A DNA stretch of 64,000 nucleotides from Bathynomus jamesi (taxonomy: Eukaryota > Arthropoda > Malacostraca > Isopoda > Cirolanidae): NCBI GenBank assembly GCA_023014485.1, contig JAJOZX010000937.1:447501-511500 (forward strand), read 5' to 3'. This document shows, one piece after another, positions 53,598-61,641 of this stretch. Numbering within the stretch: the stretch's first letter is position 1; every line of letters starts with the position of its first letter. The notes under the pieces were generated by a model. It had not been told where the DNA came from, ran no database searches, and was given only the letters and a program-made list of their open reading frames with translations. Made by a program: the position numbers and the translations under genes.

Positions 53598-54120
53598 TTT
53601 AAAATAACAGGATCATTTGACCGAGGCAGTAGTATGCCCGAAAAACATCGTAATGCACGATTTTTTCTATGGAGCAATAATAATTAACTCTTTCTCGCCG
53701 AATTGGTAAGCTTTTCACCCGACCTTAGACCCCAGTTTAACATGGATTCAGAAATACATCTTGTCGATGGGAGTCATTGCTTACTCTTCCAAATTTCAAC
53801 ATAACAGGATTATTGAACCGGATTTAAAATAACAGGATCATTTGACCGAGGCAGTAGTATGCCCGAAAAACATCGTAATGCACGATTTTTTCTATGTAGC
53901 AATAATAATCAACTCTTTCTCGCCGAATTGGTAAGCTTTTCAACCTACCTTAGACCCCCAGTTTAACATGGATTCAGAAATACATCTTGTCGATGGGAGT
54001 CGTTGCTTACTCTTCCACATTTCAACATAACAGGATTATTGAACCGGATTTAAAATAACAGGATCATTTGACCCGAGGCAGTCAGTAGTACGCCCGAAAA
54101 ACGTGTTAATGCATCATTTG
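53598..54120 (+). repeat. 226-bp tandem array (2.3 units)
   Basis: Unit starting AAAATAACAGGATCATTTGAC occurs at 53,601, 53,826 and 54,052 (third truncated). Each contains GCAGTAGTATGCCCGAAAAA and CATCTTGTCGATGGGAGTC. Not present in B. Confidence 0.88.
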
Positions 54121-54502
54121 ACGAGTCAGTAGTATGACCGAAAAGCATGCATGATTTTCTCTTTAGTAATAATAACAACTAGCTCGAAGAGTGACAACGG
54201 ATAAAGTTTTCACGTCACCTTAGATCCACAGTTTAATGTGGAAACTGAATGCTATTTTAAAAATATAATTAGGCTATATTTTCTTTATTATAAAATAAGT
54301 TAACAATTATGTTAACACAAGAAAACAATACTTGTAAGTAAAAATATAATATAAGGGACTACCATAGAAATGTAAGTGTCTATAATTCAGAAGCACGATT
54401 TTATATATGTTACTCGTCCGGTCCCGTTATAGCGGATTGGTACACGTCATAGCTCCACCCAGCTACGCCGGCAGCCAATCACTACGAACATCTGGTCTTT
54501 TG

Positions 54503-54533
54503 GGGCGGAGCTTGGCGATTGTGCATATAAAAG
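54503..54533 (+). promoter_or_regulatory. Left-arm promoter of Polinton-C
   Basis: GGGCGGAGCTT (54,503-54,513) and TATAAAAG (54,526-54,533), identical in layout to 10,296-10,326 of B; ATG of the small ORF follows at 54,600. Confidence 0.75.
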
Positions 54534-54599
54534 GGGATATTTTTCAGTTTGGAGTAACAGTAGCTATTTTCGCGTCAGTGAATAATCATTCCCTCCACC

Positions 54600-55605
54600 A
54601 TGGACCTGTACGTCTCCCCAGACTTGTATGAAGAGTGATACTGCAGCATTAACGACAATTAGCCTTTTTAATGCGGTTGACCGTGATGAATTATTTACAA
54701 CGCAAACCGTAGAAGATATGTGCAGTGACGCTCCTTACAATCCGACGCAAGGGACTACCATAGAAATGTAAGTGTCTATAATTAGAATTTATATATATAT
54801 ATGGATGGGGTGTAGTATCTCGTCAAATAGATACTCGCCAAAATTTTTTATGTCAATCAATGTTATTTTGTTACCCCATTATGCTAAAATCGAAATTTTT
54901 ATGGCGTTCAATGTTATTCCTCGAACCAAAGATATCTTCACATAATGGGGATCTGTCTGTATACTCTGTATATGTTTTAAAAGAATGAACATTATTCCTT
55001 TAAGGTCCGATGAGGATTTGACACGTGTTATACAATCTTTTGAAGAATCTCGGAATACGGGGGATATACTGAACAGTCAACAATGTCACACATCCTCCAC
55101 CATGGACCTGTACGTCTCCCCGGAATTGTATGAAGAACGTGATACTGCAGCATTAACCGCAATTAGTCTTTTCAATGCGATTGACCGTGGCGAATTATTT
55201 CAACGCAAACCGTAGAAGATATTTGCAGTGACGCTCCTTACAATCCGACGCAAGGGACTACCATAGAAATGTAAGTGTCTATAATTAGAATTTTATATAT
55301 ATGGAGAGTTGTAGTATCTCGTCAAATAGATACTCGCCAAAATTTTTTTATGTCAATCAATGTTATTTGGTTATCCCCATTATGCTAAAATCGAAATTTT
55401 TATGGCATTCAATGTTATTCCTCGAACCAAAGATATCTTCACATAATGGGGATCTGTCTGTATACTCTGTATATGTTTTAAAAGAATGAACATTATTCCT
55501 TTAAGGTCCGATGAGGATTTGACACGTGTTATACAATCTTTTGAAGAATCTCGGAATAGGGAGGATATACTGATCAGTCAACAATGTCACACCGAAATAA
55601 TGTAA
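54600..55605 (+). repeat. 502-bp tandem duplication of the small-ORF region (C)
   Basis: The block holding the 57-codon and 39-codon ORFs is present twice (ATG at 54,600 and 55,102), once only in B. The first 57-codon copy is frameshifted by a 2-base loss, the second by a 1-base loss. The last 39-codon copy (55,486-55,605) is intact. Confidence 0.9.
54985..55215 (+). CDS. 76-aa chimeric ORF across the duplication junction (C)
   Basis: The duplication joins the 39-codon ORF (from its ATG at about 54,987) through a TSSTM linker to the 57-codon ORF in one frame, ending early in QRKP because of a frameshift. It is a by-product of the rearrangement; whether it is translated is unknown. It shows that the two small ORFs can be read in one frame. 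Confidence 0.45.
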   Translation: MNIIPLRSDEDLTRVIQSFEESRNTGDILNSQQCHTSSTMDLYVSPELYEERDTAALTAISLFNAIDRGELFQRKP

Positions 55606-55724
55606 GTGTTTTTCGATCTTTTTGGGATAAGAAGACACAATATTTTCATAAATTTATTAAATGAAAGAAATCAGTACAATAAACAACTACAGAATATATC
55701 GTTACAAATATACGAACAAAAACA

Positions 55725-56207
55725 TTATAATATACAACGAGTACGTACAATTGGAAAACGGTTTTTTATCTGTCTGCATACCATTTCATCGTTTCGGCGA
55801 GTGTGACACGGGTCAAATAAATTTAAAAAATTTATAAATTCTTTATCATTTGACATATGCATGAGAAATGAGACGCAGTACATTCCGCAAACATTAGTAA
55901 AATATCCTTGCATGCGAAATGGGGTCCATACAACTTCGGGAATATGTAACTGAGCGAGAAATTTTACAATAATAGGGTCACTCCAGGGTTGAGTACCGAG
56001 TGAATCAAAATAGTACAGGCGCTGTCTATTTTTAAAATAGACAGCGATCCAGTGAATCCCTTCATTACCGATGATGTCTGTGTTCACAATAAGACTACCG
56101 CATTCTCGCGTACTTGGCAAACTCAATGTTTCATTCTTCGCAAACACGCCGATAAATTTGGAACGTGTGACTCGCTCCATTACTTTCTGAAGTGTATTAG
56201 CATCCAT
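55725..56207 (-). CDS. PRO: Adenain-like capsid-maturation cysteine protease (C)
   Basis: A 160-codon intact gene. Catalytic residues by analogy with adenovirus endopeptidase: His52 (GIHWIAVYF), Asp68 (YYFDSLG), oxyanion Gln100 (RMQGYF) and Cys107 (TNVCGMYC). The length is slightly below that of adenain (about 200 aa). The enzyme would process virion proteins during assembly. It is the last gene of the minus-strand cluster, starting one base after the major capsid stop. It converges on the plus-strand small-ORF unit, whose predicted transcript would overlap its 3' end. Confidence 0.94.
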   Translation of the reverse strand: MDANTLQKVMERVTRSKFIGVFAKNETLSLPSTRECGSLIVNTDIIGNEGIHWIAVYFKNRQRLYYFDSLGTQPWSDPIIVKFLAQLHIPEVVWTPFRMQGYFTNVCGMYCVSFLMHMSNDKEFINFLNLFDPCHTRRNDEMVCRQIKNRFPIVRTRCIL

Positions 56208-56208
56208 T

Positions 56209-57561
56209 TTAAAAGTCAGTGATAACGCTCCTAAATCTATCTACTTCTATTAGGGCTTGCGATTCGAGATATACTAGTACACTAATAGGAGCGTCTATAG
56301 GCTTGGCGAATTCCAGCCGCACTGAGATGTTTCCGCTCTGCTGTGGGGTTAAATGGGTATTTACGCTAGCAGATAAGTCAGGTGTAATGTCAAACGGATA
56401 AAGGTTAAATTGATCAATGAATTCTTCCTGCGTTACCCCATTACCAAGCTCATCACAATCACCTGCAATATGGGTCAGATTACTATAGGCTCTGGCACAA
56501 AGCGGTAACACAGCGTCTGATGAATAGTCCGTACCCATTGTTCCACCCAAAGCAGTGCCATTAACGTATAGAGTTATATTTTTAAGTCCGAAATTCTCGA
56601 ATTTAAAGGCACTCTTTTTATATTTTCCATTCACCGAAGCGTGGTCCTGCATGCCGATTAATATCCTTTTAGGAAGATTTCCCAGGGCAATGTTTTCTAT
56701 CTGCTTCGATGCCAACCCTGCAGGAACCGTATATAGTTTGATCTGCACTCTGTTAATAGGATATTTCACTGTAGCGTTTAGTAAATTTTTCTCAATTTCT
56801 AGTTGTTTTGGTGAACTTAATTTCACTCGCCGTACGCGGAGGTATGTGTCCATAATGTGAACCACAACGGGCTTTGCACCCTCTTCTTGATCCGCAGCCA
56901 GATTTAAGCAGATCTCAGGACTCGTGCGGGTGAGCTTTATTTTCATATCCACCCCGTTCACAAGCAACTTCTCCTGGAAAGTGAAATCTGTGTGCAACCG
57001 TCCAAAACACTCGTATATTTTCTTTTTAGAATTTTTAAATTTGTCCTTTATACTATTTTCATCTTTAGTTTGATAATATCCCTCCGCACTTAAAAAGGTA
57101 GCCTTCGCTTCTTTGGAAAAGTTGAGGACATTTTCCAGATAGGCTCGTAGATGATAGTACCCCGTGCCTGCCGATATGTTGGTCTGATTTAAATATACGT
57201 CACACTGGTTGAATATGGAGTGCAGAAAGTTTGTTTCAGGGTATACAGCATATTTGTCATCGCAGACCGTTCCATCAGAATGGGCTATACGTAGCTTAGC
57301 GTACATGTGCACACAGCTTGGATCAAAAAAGTAAGGGCCTGAGCTGGGTATCACGAATTCTATAGGTGCACTCGGGGAACTAATTGTGTTTAAAGGGTTA
57401 ATTGTAATAAAGTCACTGTGCTCAATAGAAACTTGGGTTGGAGGTAGCTCAAAAAGGGACAGCTCCGATTTACAGCATTGTGAACTACATGGGTGGATGA
57501 AGCGTGCCATGGCGAAATAGTGACTCCTCTCTCGACAAGTGGTAAACAAACTATGATTCAT
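56209..57561 (-). CDS. MCP: Double jelly-roll major capsid protein (C)
   Basis: A 450-codon intact gene; Met18 (MARFIHPC) may be the true start, giving 433 aa, since the upstream residues look less conserved. The CCKSELSLFELPPTQVSI opening, followed by beta-strand-rich sequence (PIEFVIPSSGPYFFDPS, ISVRLEFAKPIDAPISVLVYLE at the end), is typical of Polinton major capsid proteins, which form pseudo-hexameric capsomers. It lies between the basic pX-like gene and protease. The copy in B is frameshifted. Confidence 0.92.
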   Translation of the reverse strand: MNHSLFTTCRERSHYFAMARFIHPCSSQCCKSELSLFELPPTQVSIEHSDFITINPLNTISSPSAPIEFVIPSSGPYFFDPSCVHMYAKLRIAHSDGTVCDDKYAVYPETNFLHSIFNQCDVYLNQTNISAGTGYYHLRAYLENVLNFSKEAKATFLSAEGYYQTKDENSIKDKFKNSKKKIYECFGRLHTDFTFQEKLLVNGVDMKIKLTRTSPEICLNLAADQEEGAKPVVVHIMDTYLRVRRVKLSSPKQLEIEKNLLNATVKYPINRVQIKLYTVPAGLASKQIENIALGNLPKRILIGMQDHASVNGKYKKSAFKFENFGLKNITLYVNGTALGGTMGTDYSSDAVLPLCARAYSNLTHIAGDCDELGNGVTQEEFIDQFNLYPFDITPDLSASVNTHLTPQQSGNISVRLEFAKPIDAPISVLVYLESQALIEVDRFRSVITDF

Positions 57562-57584
57562 GAGATCAATGTCCTTAGCTTATA

Positions 57585-57965
57585 TCAGTCAAAAAAGTGG
57601 TCAACCATAGGTTTCATTCGCTTACAGCACTTCTTTTTTGATAGCCTTTTACGTTTAATACCACGTGACCCCTTCTTCCGGGCAGCCCGCTTCTTCCCGC
57701 CACCACGCATTTTTCTCTTTGCATCTTTGATGATTTCGTCCCGTGTACGCTTTAAATGTTTTTTTAGAGCTTCTTTAGGTTTAGCCCCGGCCAATATGTC
57801 TTCTGCAGTGTTAAGGCCTGATTGTAGCGCTTTCCTTCCAAGGTATCTGGCACCCCTCTTCAGCAAAGGAACAGCCGTACGTAGTATGGATGAAAAAATG
57901 GACCCAAGTCCACTACCGCGCTGGTATCGCATCCCTCGATAGACGGTGAAAGGCTTTCTATCCAT
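57585..57965 (-). CDS. Small basic pX-like virion protein (C)
   Basis: A 126-codon intact gene. The product has an amphipathic segment (SGLGSIFSSILRTAVPLLKR, about 18-37), a middle part with an NTAEDILAGAKPKEALKKH stretch and a strongly basic Lys/Arg/Gly tail with a Cys pair. Adenovirus-related and Polinton-like elements encode similar basic core or membrane-active proteins (pX/pVI type). This is the likeliest assignment by composition and position, not proven. The ATG overlaps the penton stop as TAATG. Confidence 0.7.
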   Translation of the reverse strand: MDRKPFTVYRGMRYQRGSGLGSIFSSILRTAVPLLKRGARYLGRKALQSGLNTAEDILAGAKPKEALKKHLKRTRDEIIKDAKRKMRGGGKKRAARKKGSRGIKRKRLSKKKCCKRMKPMVDHFFD

Positions 57966-58822
57966 TATAACTCAGTGCGTCGAAAGTGTAGCTTCACTGT
58001 TAAGCTCCCGTTACCGAATGGGAAGTTTTCACCCTCAATCGTTCTTATATATATTGTGATATTGGTTATTAAATTAGTTGCGACATTCACATAATGGGGT
58101 CTGTCATATGTAATACTCAAACTCCTTCCTCTATGGTTGGGGATGTGAGCAATGCGCAGCAGGCGTGCCTGGGTATCCCCAACAAACTGGTGCTCCACTA
58201 TATTACTGTAAATATAGCACATGTCTGGGGACCTTTCAGCCAATTTCTCCATCTTCAATTGATACATTAATCTGGACAAGTCATGCTGTGTCTCGTGAAA
58301 TGTGTCTCTTTGGAAGACTGCGCTATAGCGGCCATTGGCTAGAATTTGGAACTTTCTATGGTCTTTAATACGTCTGTTAGTCTTTGATTTTAGGATTAGT
58401 GTATGTGCAGGGTTGTTTACGACTTCGTATACTAAATCATTCGTAAGGTTTGAGTTTCTTAAACTTACGTTTAAGCCTCTCACAACATCCTCGGCCGAAC
58501 CATATTGACCCGGCCCTAGTCTTACTTCTGTACTGTAATACCGTGCAATCTTAGTCCGAGCGATGCGCATAGTTTCATCCATAGCTACCCCAGCTTTTTC
58601 ACACTCGTCAATGTCTCTAAGAATCGTAAAAACGGTTTCTTTATGTTCAATATTTAAAAAGACGGTGTCCAGCTGAATTTCGCATATCCCCACCTCATAC
58701 GAATCACGACCCAATTCAATGTGCCCATGGAGTTCTGTTACAAAGTTGGCTAGTGTGTTGTTAGGGTGTACAGACAGGGACGAGGAGGACGGGAGTGTGA
58801 CGTAGAAATGGTTAGGAGCCAT
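57965..58822 (-). CDS. Penton-like minor capsid protein (C)
   Basis: A 285-codon intact gene opening MAPNHFYVTLPSSSSLSVHP, followed by NTLANFVTELHGHIELGRD and ending in beta-rich sequence (NITIYIRTIEGENFPFGNG, SLTVKLHFRR). Polinton minor capsid proteins have this N-terminal pattern (a short strand, 'NT...F...L' then 'WEVGL/I'-like: here YEVGICEIQLD). It would form the fivefold vertices. It starts 8 bases after the integrase stop. Confidence 0.88.
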   Translation of the reverse strand: MAPNHFYVTLPSSSSLSVHPNNTLANFVTELHGHIELGRDSYEVGICEIQLDTVFLNIEHKETVFTILRDIDECEKAGVAMDETMRIARTKIARYYSTEVRLGPGQYGSAEDVVRGLNVSLRNSNLTNDLVYEVVNNPAHTLILKSKTNRRIKDHRKFQILANGRYSAVFQRDTFHETQHDLSRLMYQLKMEKLAERSPDMCYIYSNIVEHQFVGDTQARLLRIAHIPNHRGRSLSITYDRPHYVNVATNLITNITIYIRTIEGENFPFGNGSLTVKLHFRRTEL

Positions 58823-58830
58823 GTTGCATA

Positions 58831-59889
58831 CTATTTAAGCTTCATTATTGCATCAGCTTTTATATAGGTGTTGAAGCTTTCTGGGTACCCTAGCCATTTC
58901 ACCAGGTACATTTTTCTCCTTCCTGAACCTTTGCTTCCTAAAATTTTCTCAATTTTAAACACATTTTTTTCTAAATTAAACGCAACTTTCTGCAATTCCT
59001 CGCGGTAAAAGCCTCCTGAGATTTCTTCCCCATTCAAATCTTCAATGTAATACATCATTATCTCACCTTTAGGTCTCACAGCCCTAACTTTAAAAATCTC
59101 GCGTGTCCATCCTTGCTCAAAACCCTTTGCGAATTTATTCCCCGAACGCGACAGCCTTACATAATCATTGATTTTGAAGCGCGCAGAGTGTGGTGGTGGT
59201 GGTGATCCATCTCTTCTCGGGAGCGTACCTCTTTCTAAAACTTCGTTAGGTGTTGTCCCAATCGTGCGATGGTGTGAGCGGTTGTAGGATGATGCCAATG
59301 ATTCCAGAATGTCTAGAAATCTGTATGTGTTTTTATGTGTAAAATAACGGTGCATGCGTTCCTTTATGGTGCGCTGAACTCTTTCAGCTAAAGAAGCCTT
59401 ATGTATAGAATTGGTTGTGTAATAGCTGATATTAAACTCTGTCAACATGTTCTGAAAAGCACGGCCTATAAATTCCTTCCCCATATCCGTACAAAAATAG
59501 CCAGGAACCCTGTTTTCTTTTAACATTAGCGTTTTGGTGGCTTTAGCAACTGTTTCAGGTGATTTATTTTTCAGAGGAACTAGCCACAGATATCTAGAGA
59601 ATACGTCTATTATGAATAGAATGTAGCGGTAACCATCGTTATACACAGAATATCTTTGCATGTCTGTTAAATCTGCTTGCCAAATAGAATCAATCGAGGA
59701 AGCCGTTGTCTTGGCTGTTTTAAACCTTTTTCTCACAGGCTTATGAAGCGTATAAGCGTCCTGCTCCCTCAAAAATCTTTCAACATCTTTTTTTCCTACT
59801 CCGTAAACACTTCTGTACAGTCTATCTACGCCGCCGTAAGAGGATGGGGTAGAAATGTCATAATAGCGTTTAGTTAATACGTTAGCCAT
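58831..59889 (-). CDS. INT: Retrovirus-like integrase with C-terminal chromodomain (C)
   Basis: A 352-codon intact gene. N-terminal helical region (1-60), RNase H-like core with Asp73 (WQADLTDM), Asp135 (FCTDMGKEF) and Glu169 (SLAERVQ; spacing of 33), an SH3-like region (RFKINDYVRLSR, about 240-275) and a chromodomain at about 310-352 (FKIEKILGS, YLVKWLGYP). It inserts the element with 6-bp target duplication. The chromodomain could steer integration to particular chromatin, as in chromoviruses (inference). A 16-base overlap with the upstream 244-codon gene suggests coupled expression. Two fragments of this gene are repeated in the left arm. Confidence 0.96.
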   Translation of the reverse strand: MANVLTKRYYDISTPSSYGGVDRLYRSVYGVGKKDVERFLREQDAYTLHKPVRKRFKTAKTTASSIDSIWQADLTDMQRYSVYNDGYRYILFIIDVFSRYLWLVPLKNKSPETVAKATKTLMLKENRVPGYFCTDMGKEFIGRAFQNMLTEFNISYYTTNSIHKASLAERVQRTIKERMHRYFTHKNTYRFLDILESLASSYNRSHHRTIGTTPNEVLERGTLPRRDGSPPPPHSARFKINDYVRLSRSGNKFAKGFEQGWTREIFKVRAVRPKGEIMMYYIEDLNGEEISGGFYREELQKVAFNLEKNVFKIEKILGSKGSGRRKMYLVKWLGYPESFNTYIKADAIMKLK

Positions 59890-60608
59890 TTGCGTATTTT
59901 AGAGGCACGTGGGTAGGGTTGGTTTAACCTCTTCTTGCTCCTCTTCAAAGGTGTTACCGCCGGGGGTGACGGCGCCTTCAATTGTGTCACAGGCGTTGCA
60001 TGTTCCAAGTCTTTTAACCTGTTCAGATTTCCTATCAACGTTTTAGGGACATTTATTTGTTGTAGTCTTGCTTTAATATGCTTCCATCCTGATGGTGATG
60101 GCCTATCCCACTTTCTCACCAGATCATGGACAATGTCTACGATATTCGATCCCTGTACCTTTGATCCTTCCACAATGATCTCCCCTGTATCGGTCCATTG
60201 TATGGCGGGATCCTCATTCAATAGATTATAAAGACTTAAGCCTTTACTCCTCAATGTAAGTGGGAGGGTATTTTTTAATACATGTTCGATATGTTGTGTG
60301 GCTAATCTTTTTGGTTGGTCAGCTGTATCGTCGGGCTCAGATCCTATGTCGCCATCGTCCCCCGTGCTGTGCCTAATAACCACAGGAATCTCTGTAGGGC
60401 TCTTATAATTTTCGTACTCGTGAAGAAATTTCTGCAGAGCTTCTTGGTATAAGATTCTTTTCTCATCAGGTGTTTTTTCACTGTTTAATAGGGCTAACAA
60501 TTCGCTTTCCATTCTTTTAAGTCTGCTTTTACGGGGATCTAGATACGTGTCTGGATTCCTTTGCAGTGAAGCGTACACCTCGTGGGGAATCACTACCACT
60601 TTCTTCAT
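59874..60608 (-). CDS. 244-aa orphan protein (C)
   Basis: An intact 244-codon frame. The N-terminal region (MKKVVVIPHEVYASLQ, DPRKSRLKRMESELLALL) is helical and probably a coiled coil. The centre is acidic (GDDGDIGSEPDD), and the second half (LSLYNLLNEDPAIQWTDTGE, GSNIVDIVHDLVRKW) resembles a small alpha/beta module common to Polinton/adintovirus unassigned proteins. A basic tail (KRSKKRLN, RASKIRKW) ends it. The function is unknown. Start TAATG-overlaps the preceding stop; end overlaps INT. Confidence 0.82.
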   Translation of the reverse strand: MKKVVVIPHEVYASLQRNPDTYLDPRKSRLKRMESELLALLNSEKTPDEKRILYQEALQKFLHEYENYKSPTEIPVVIRHSTGDDGDIGSEPDDTADQPKRLATQHIEHVLKNTLPLTLRSKGLSLYNLLNEDPAIQWTDTGEIIVEGSKVQGSNIVDIVHDLVRKWDRPSPSGWKHIKARLQQINVPKTLIGNLNRLKDLEHATPVTQLKAPSPPAVTPLKRSKKRLNQPYPRASKIRKWLTY

Positions 60609-60931
60609 TATATTAATCTAGTCAGTAAAGGACCCAAAACTGAAAATAAGATGGGGAGAAATGACCCTCCTGTTTGTACAATAATTCGTTTTTTCTTCGC
60701 TACAGTTTGGCTTTTACGAGCGAGTGCACGTATTATGTTCTTGTAGCGGCGTAGGCGAGCCTTCTGATGGGTTTTCATTGATACATTGCAATTTATAACG
60801 TTAAGACAGATTTCACAGATGCATTTTAAAAAGTCGGCGTCGATATTTTTAATAAACATCTGCTGCATTGCCCGGGGCAGTCGATGATAGATTTTTATTA
60901 ATTCACGGTATTTCTTTAGTCTCTTTGTCAT
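60608..60931 (-). CDS. 107-aa orphan protein with hydrophobic C-terminus (C)
   Basis: An intact small gene: basic helical N-terminal region (MTKRLKKYRELIKIYHRLPR), a Cys cluster (CICEICLNVINC, about 37-48), Lys/Arg-rich middle, and a C-terminus VQTGGSFLPILFSVLGPLLT that is hydrophobic and Gly/Pro-containing. The GG.FLP..... ending recurs in small Polinton proteins I have seen and could be membrane-active or capsid-associated (inference). It overlaps ATPase by 4 bases (ATGA) and the 244-codon gene by one (TAATG). Confidence 0.78.
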   Translation of the reverse strand: MTKRLKKYRELIKIYHRLPRAMQQMFIKNIDADFLKCICEICLNVINCNVSMKTHQKARLRRYKNIIRALARKSQTVAKKKRIIVQTGGSFLPILFSVLGPLLTRLI

Positions 60932-61557
60932 TCTGGAATATACACCGTTTCAGGCTCGTTTGGAAATATATTCGTTCGCAGAAGCACTCTAAACGTGTTT
61001 CGCGGATGAAGGTCGCAAAGCAAATATCCGTAACGCGTGCTTGTAGCTTCTTTATAAACTTCCAAAAACTCCTTACGCTGATTCGGGAACATTTGATTGG
61101 CTAATACCCCAATTTGTGATACATCTCTACGTTGCGCGAATAAGACTAGATATTGCGTATTTAACGACACATCGCGCATGTATCTATTTTTGAAAAATAG
61201 ATTCTGATTGATGAAGAACACGCTTATGTTAAGATGGTGGGAGAATACTGTAAATGTCTCGGCAAACGTTTTATCCATCTCCAACATGAGATCGTCAATT
61301 ACAATGATTGTATGTTCATTTCCCTTTAACGAATTAACGTCATATACGCCTTTGTGGAACAAAATATCATCTTGGTACTCGTTGAACACTGATTGATACG
61401 TCGAATAGCACCATATAACTTTATGCACAAATTTCGAGAACATCTCTCCCTTTTCTTTAATGATTTTAAGCATAAACACAGTTTTACCACATCCTGTAGG
61501 TCCAGATATAATACATGTGGATGGGCTCGTGAATCTGAATTTTTCTACAGAGTCCAT
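60928..61557 (-). CDS. ATP: FtsK/HerA-type genome-packaging ATPase (C)
   Basis: A 209-codon gene from ATG 61,557, virtually the same as the B copy. Walker A GPTGCGKT at residues 19-26, Walker B IIVIDD at 84-89. It powers DNA packaging into the virion. First gene of the minus-strand cluster; POLB begins divergently within about 85 bases. Confidence 0.95.
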   Translation of the reverse strand: MDSVEKFRFTSPSTCIISGPTGCGKTVFMLKIIKEKGEMFSKFVHKVIWCYSTYQSVFNEYQDDILFHKGVYDVNSLKGNEHTIIVIDDLMLEMDKTFAETFTVFSHHLNISVFFINQNLFFKNRYMRDVSLNTQYLVLFAQRRDVSQIGVLANQMFPNQRKEFLEVYKEATSTRYGYLLCDLHPRNTFRVLLRTNIFPNEPETVYIPE

Positions 61558-61641
61558 TTCTAACACGTCACACTCCTAAGTGGGTCATTTACAAAATATT
61601 ACAAATTTTGAGTGCTGTTCCTTATATTTCTTCTCCCACAG

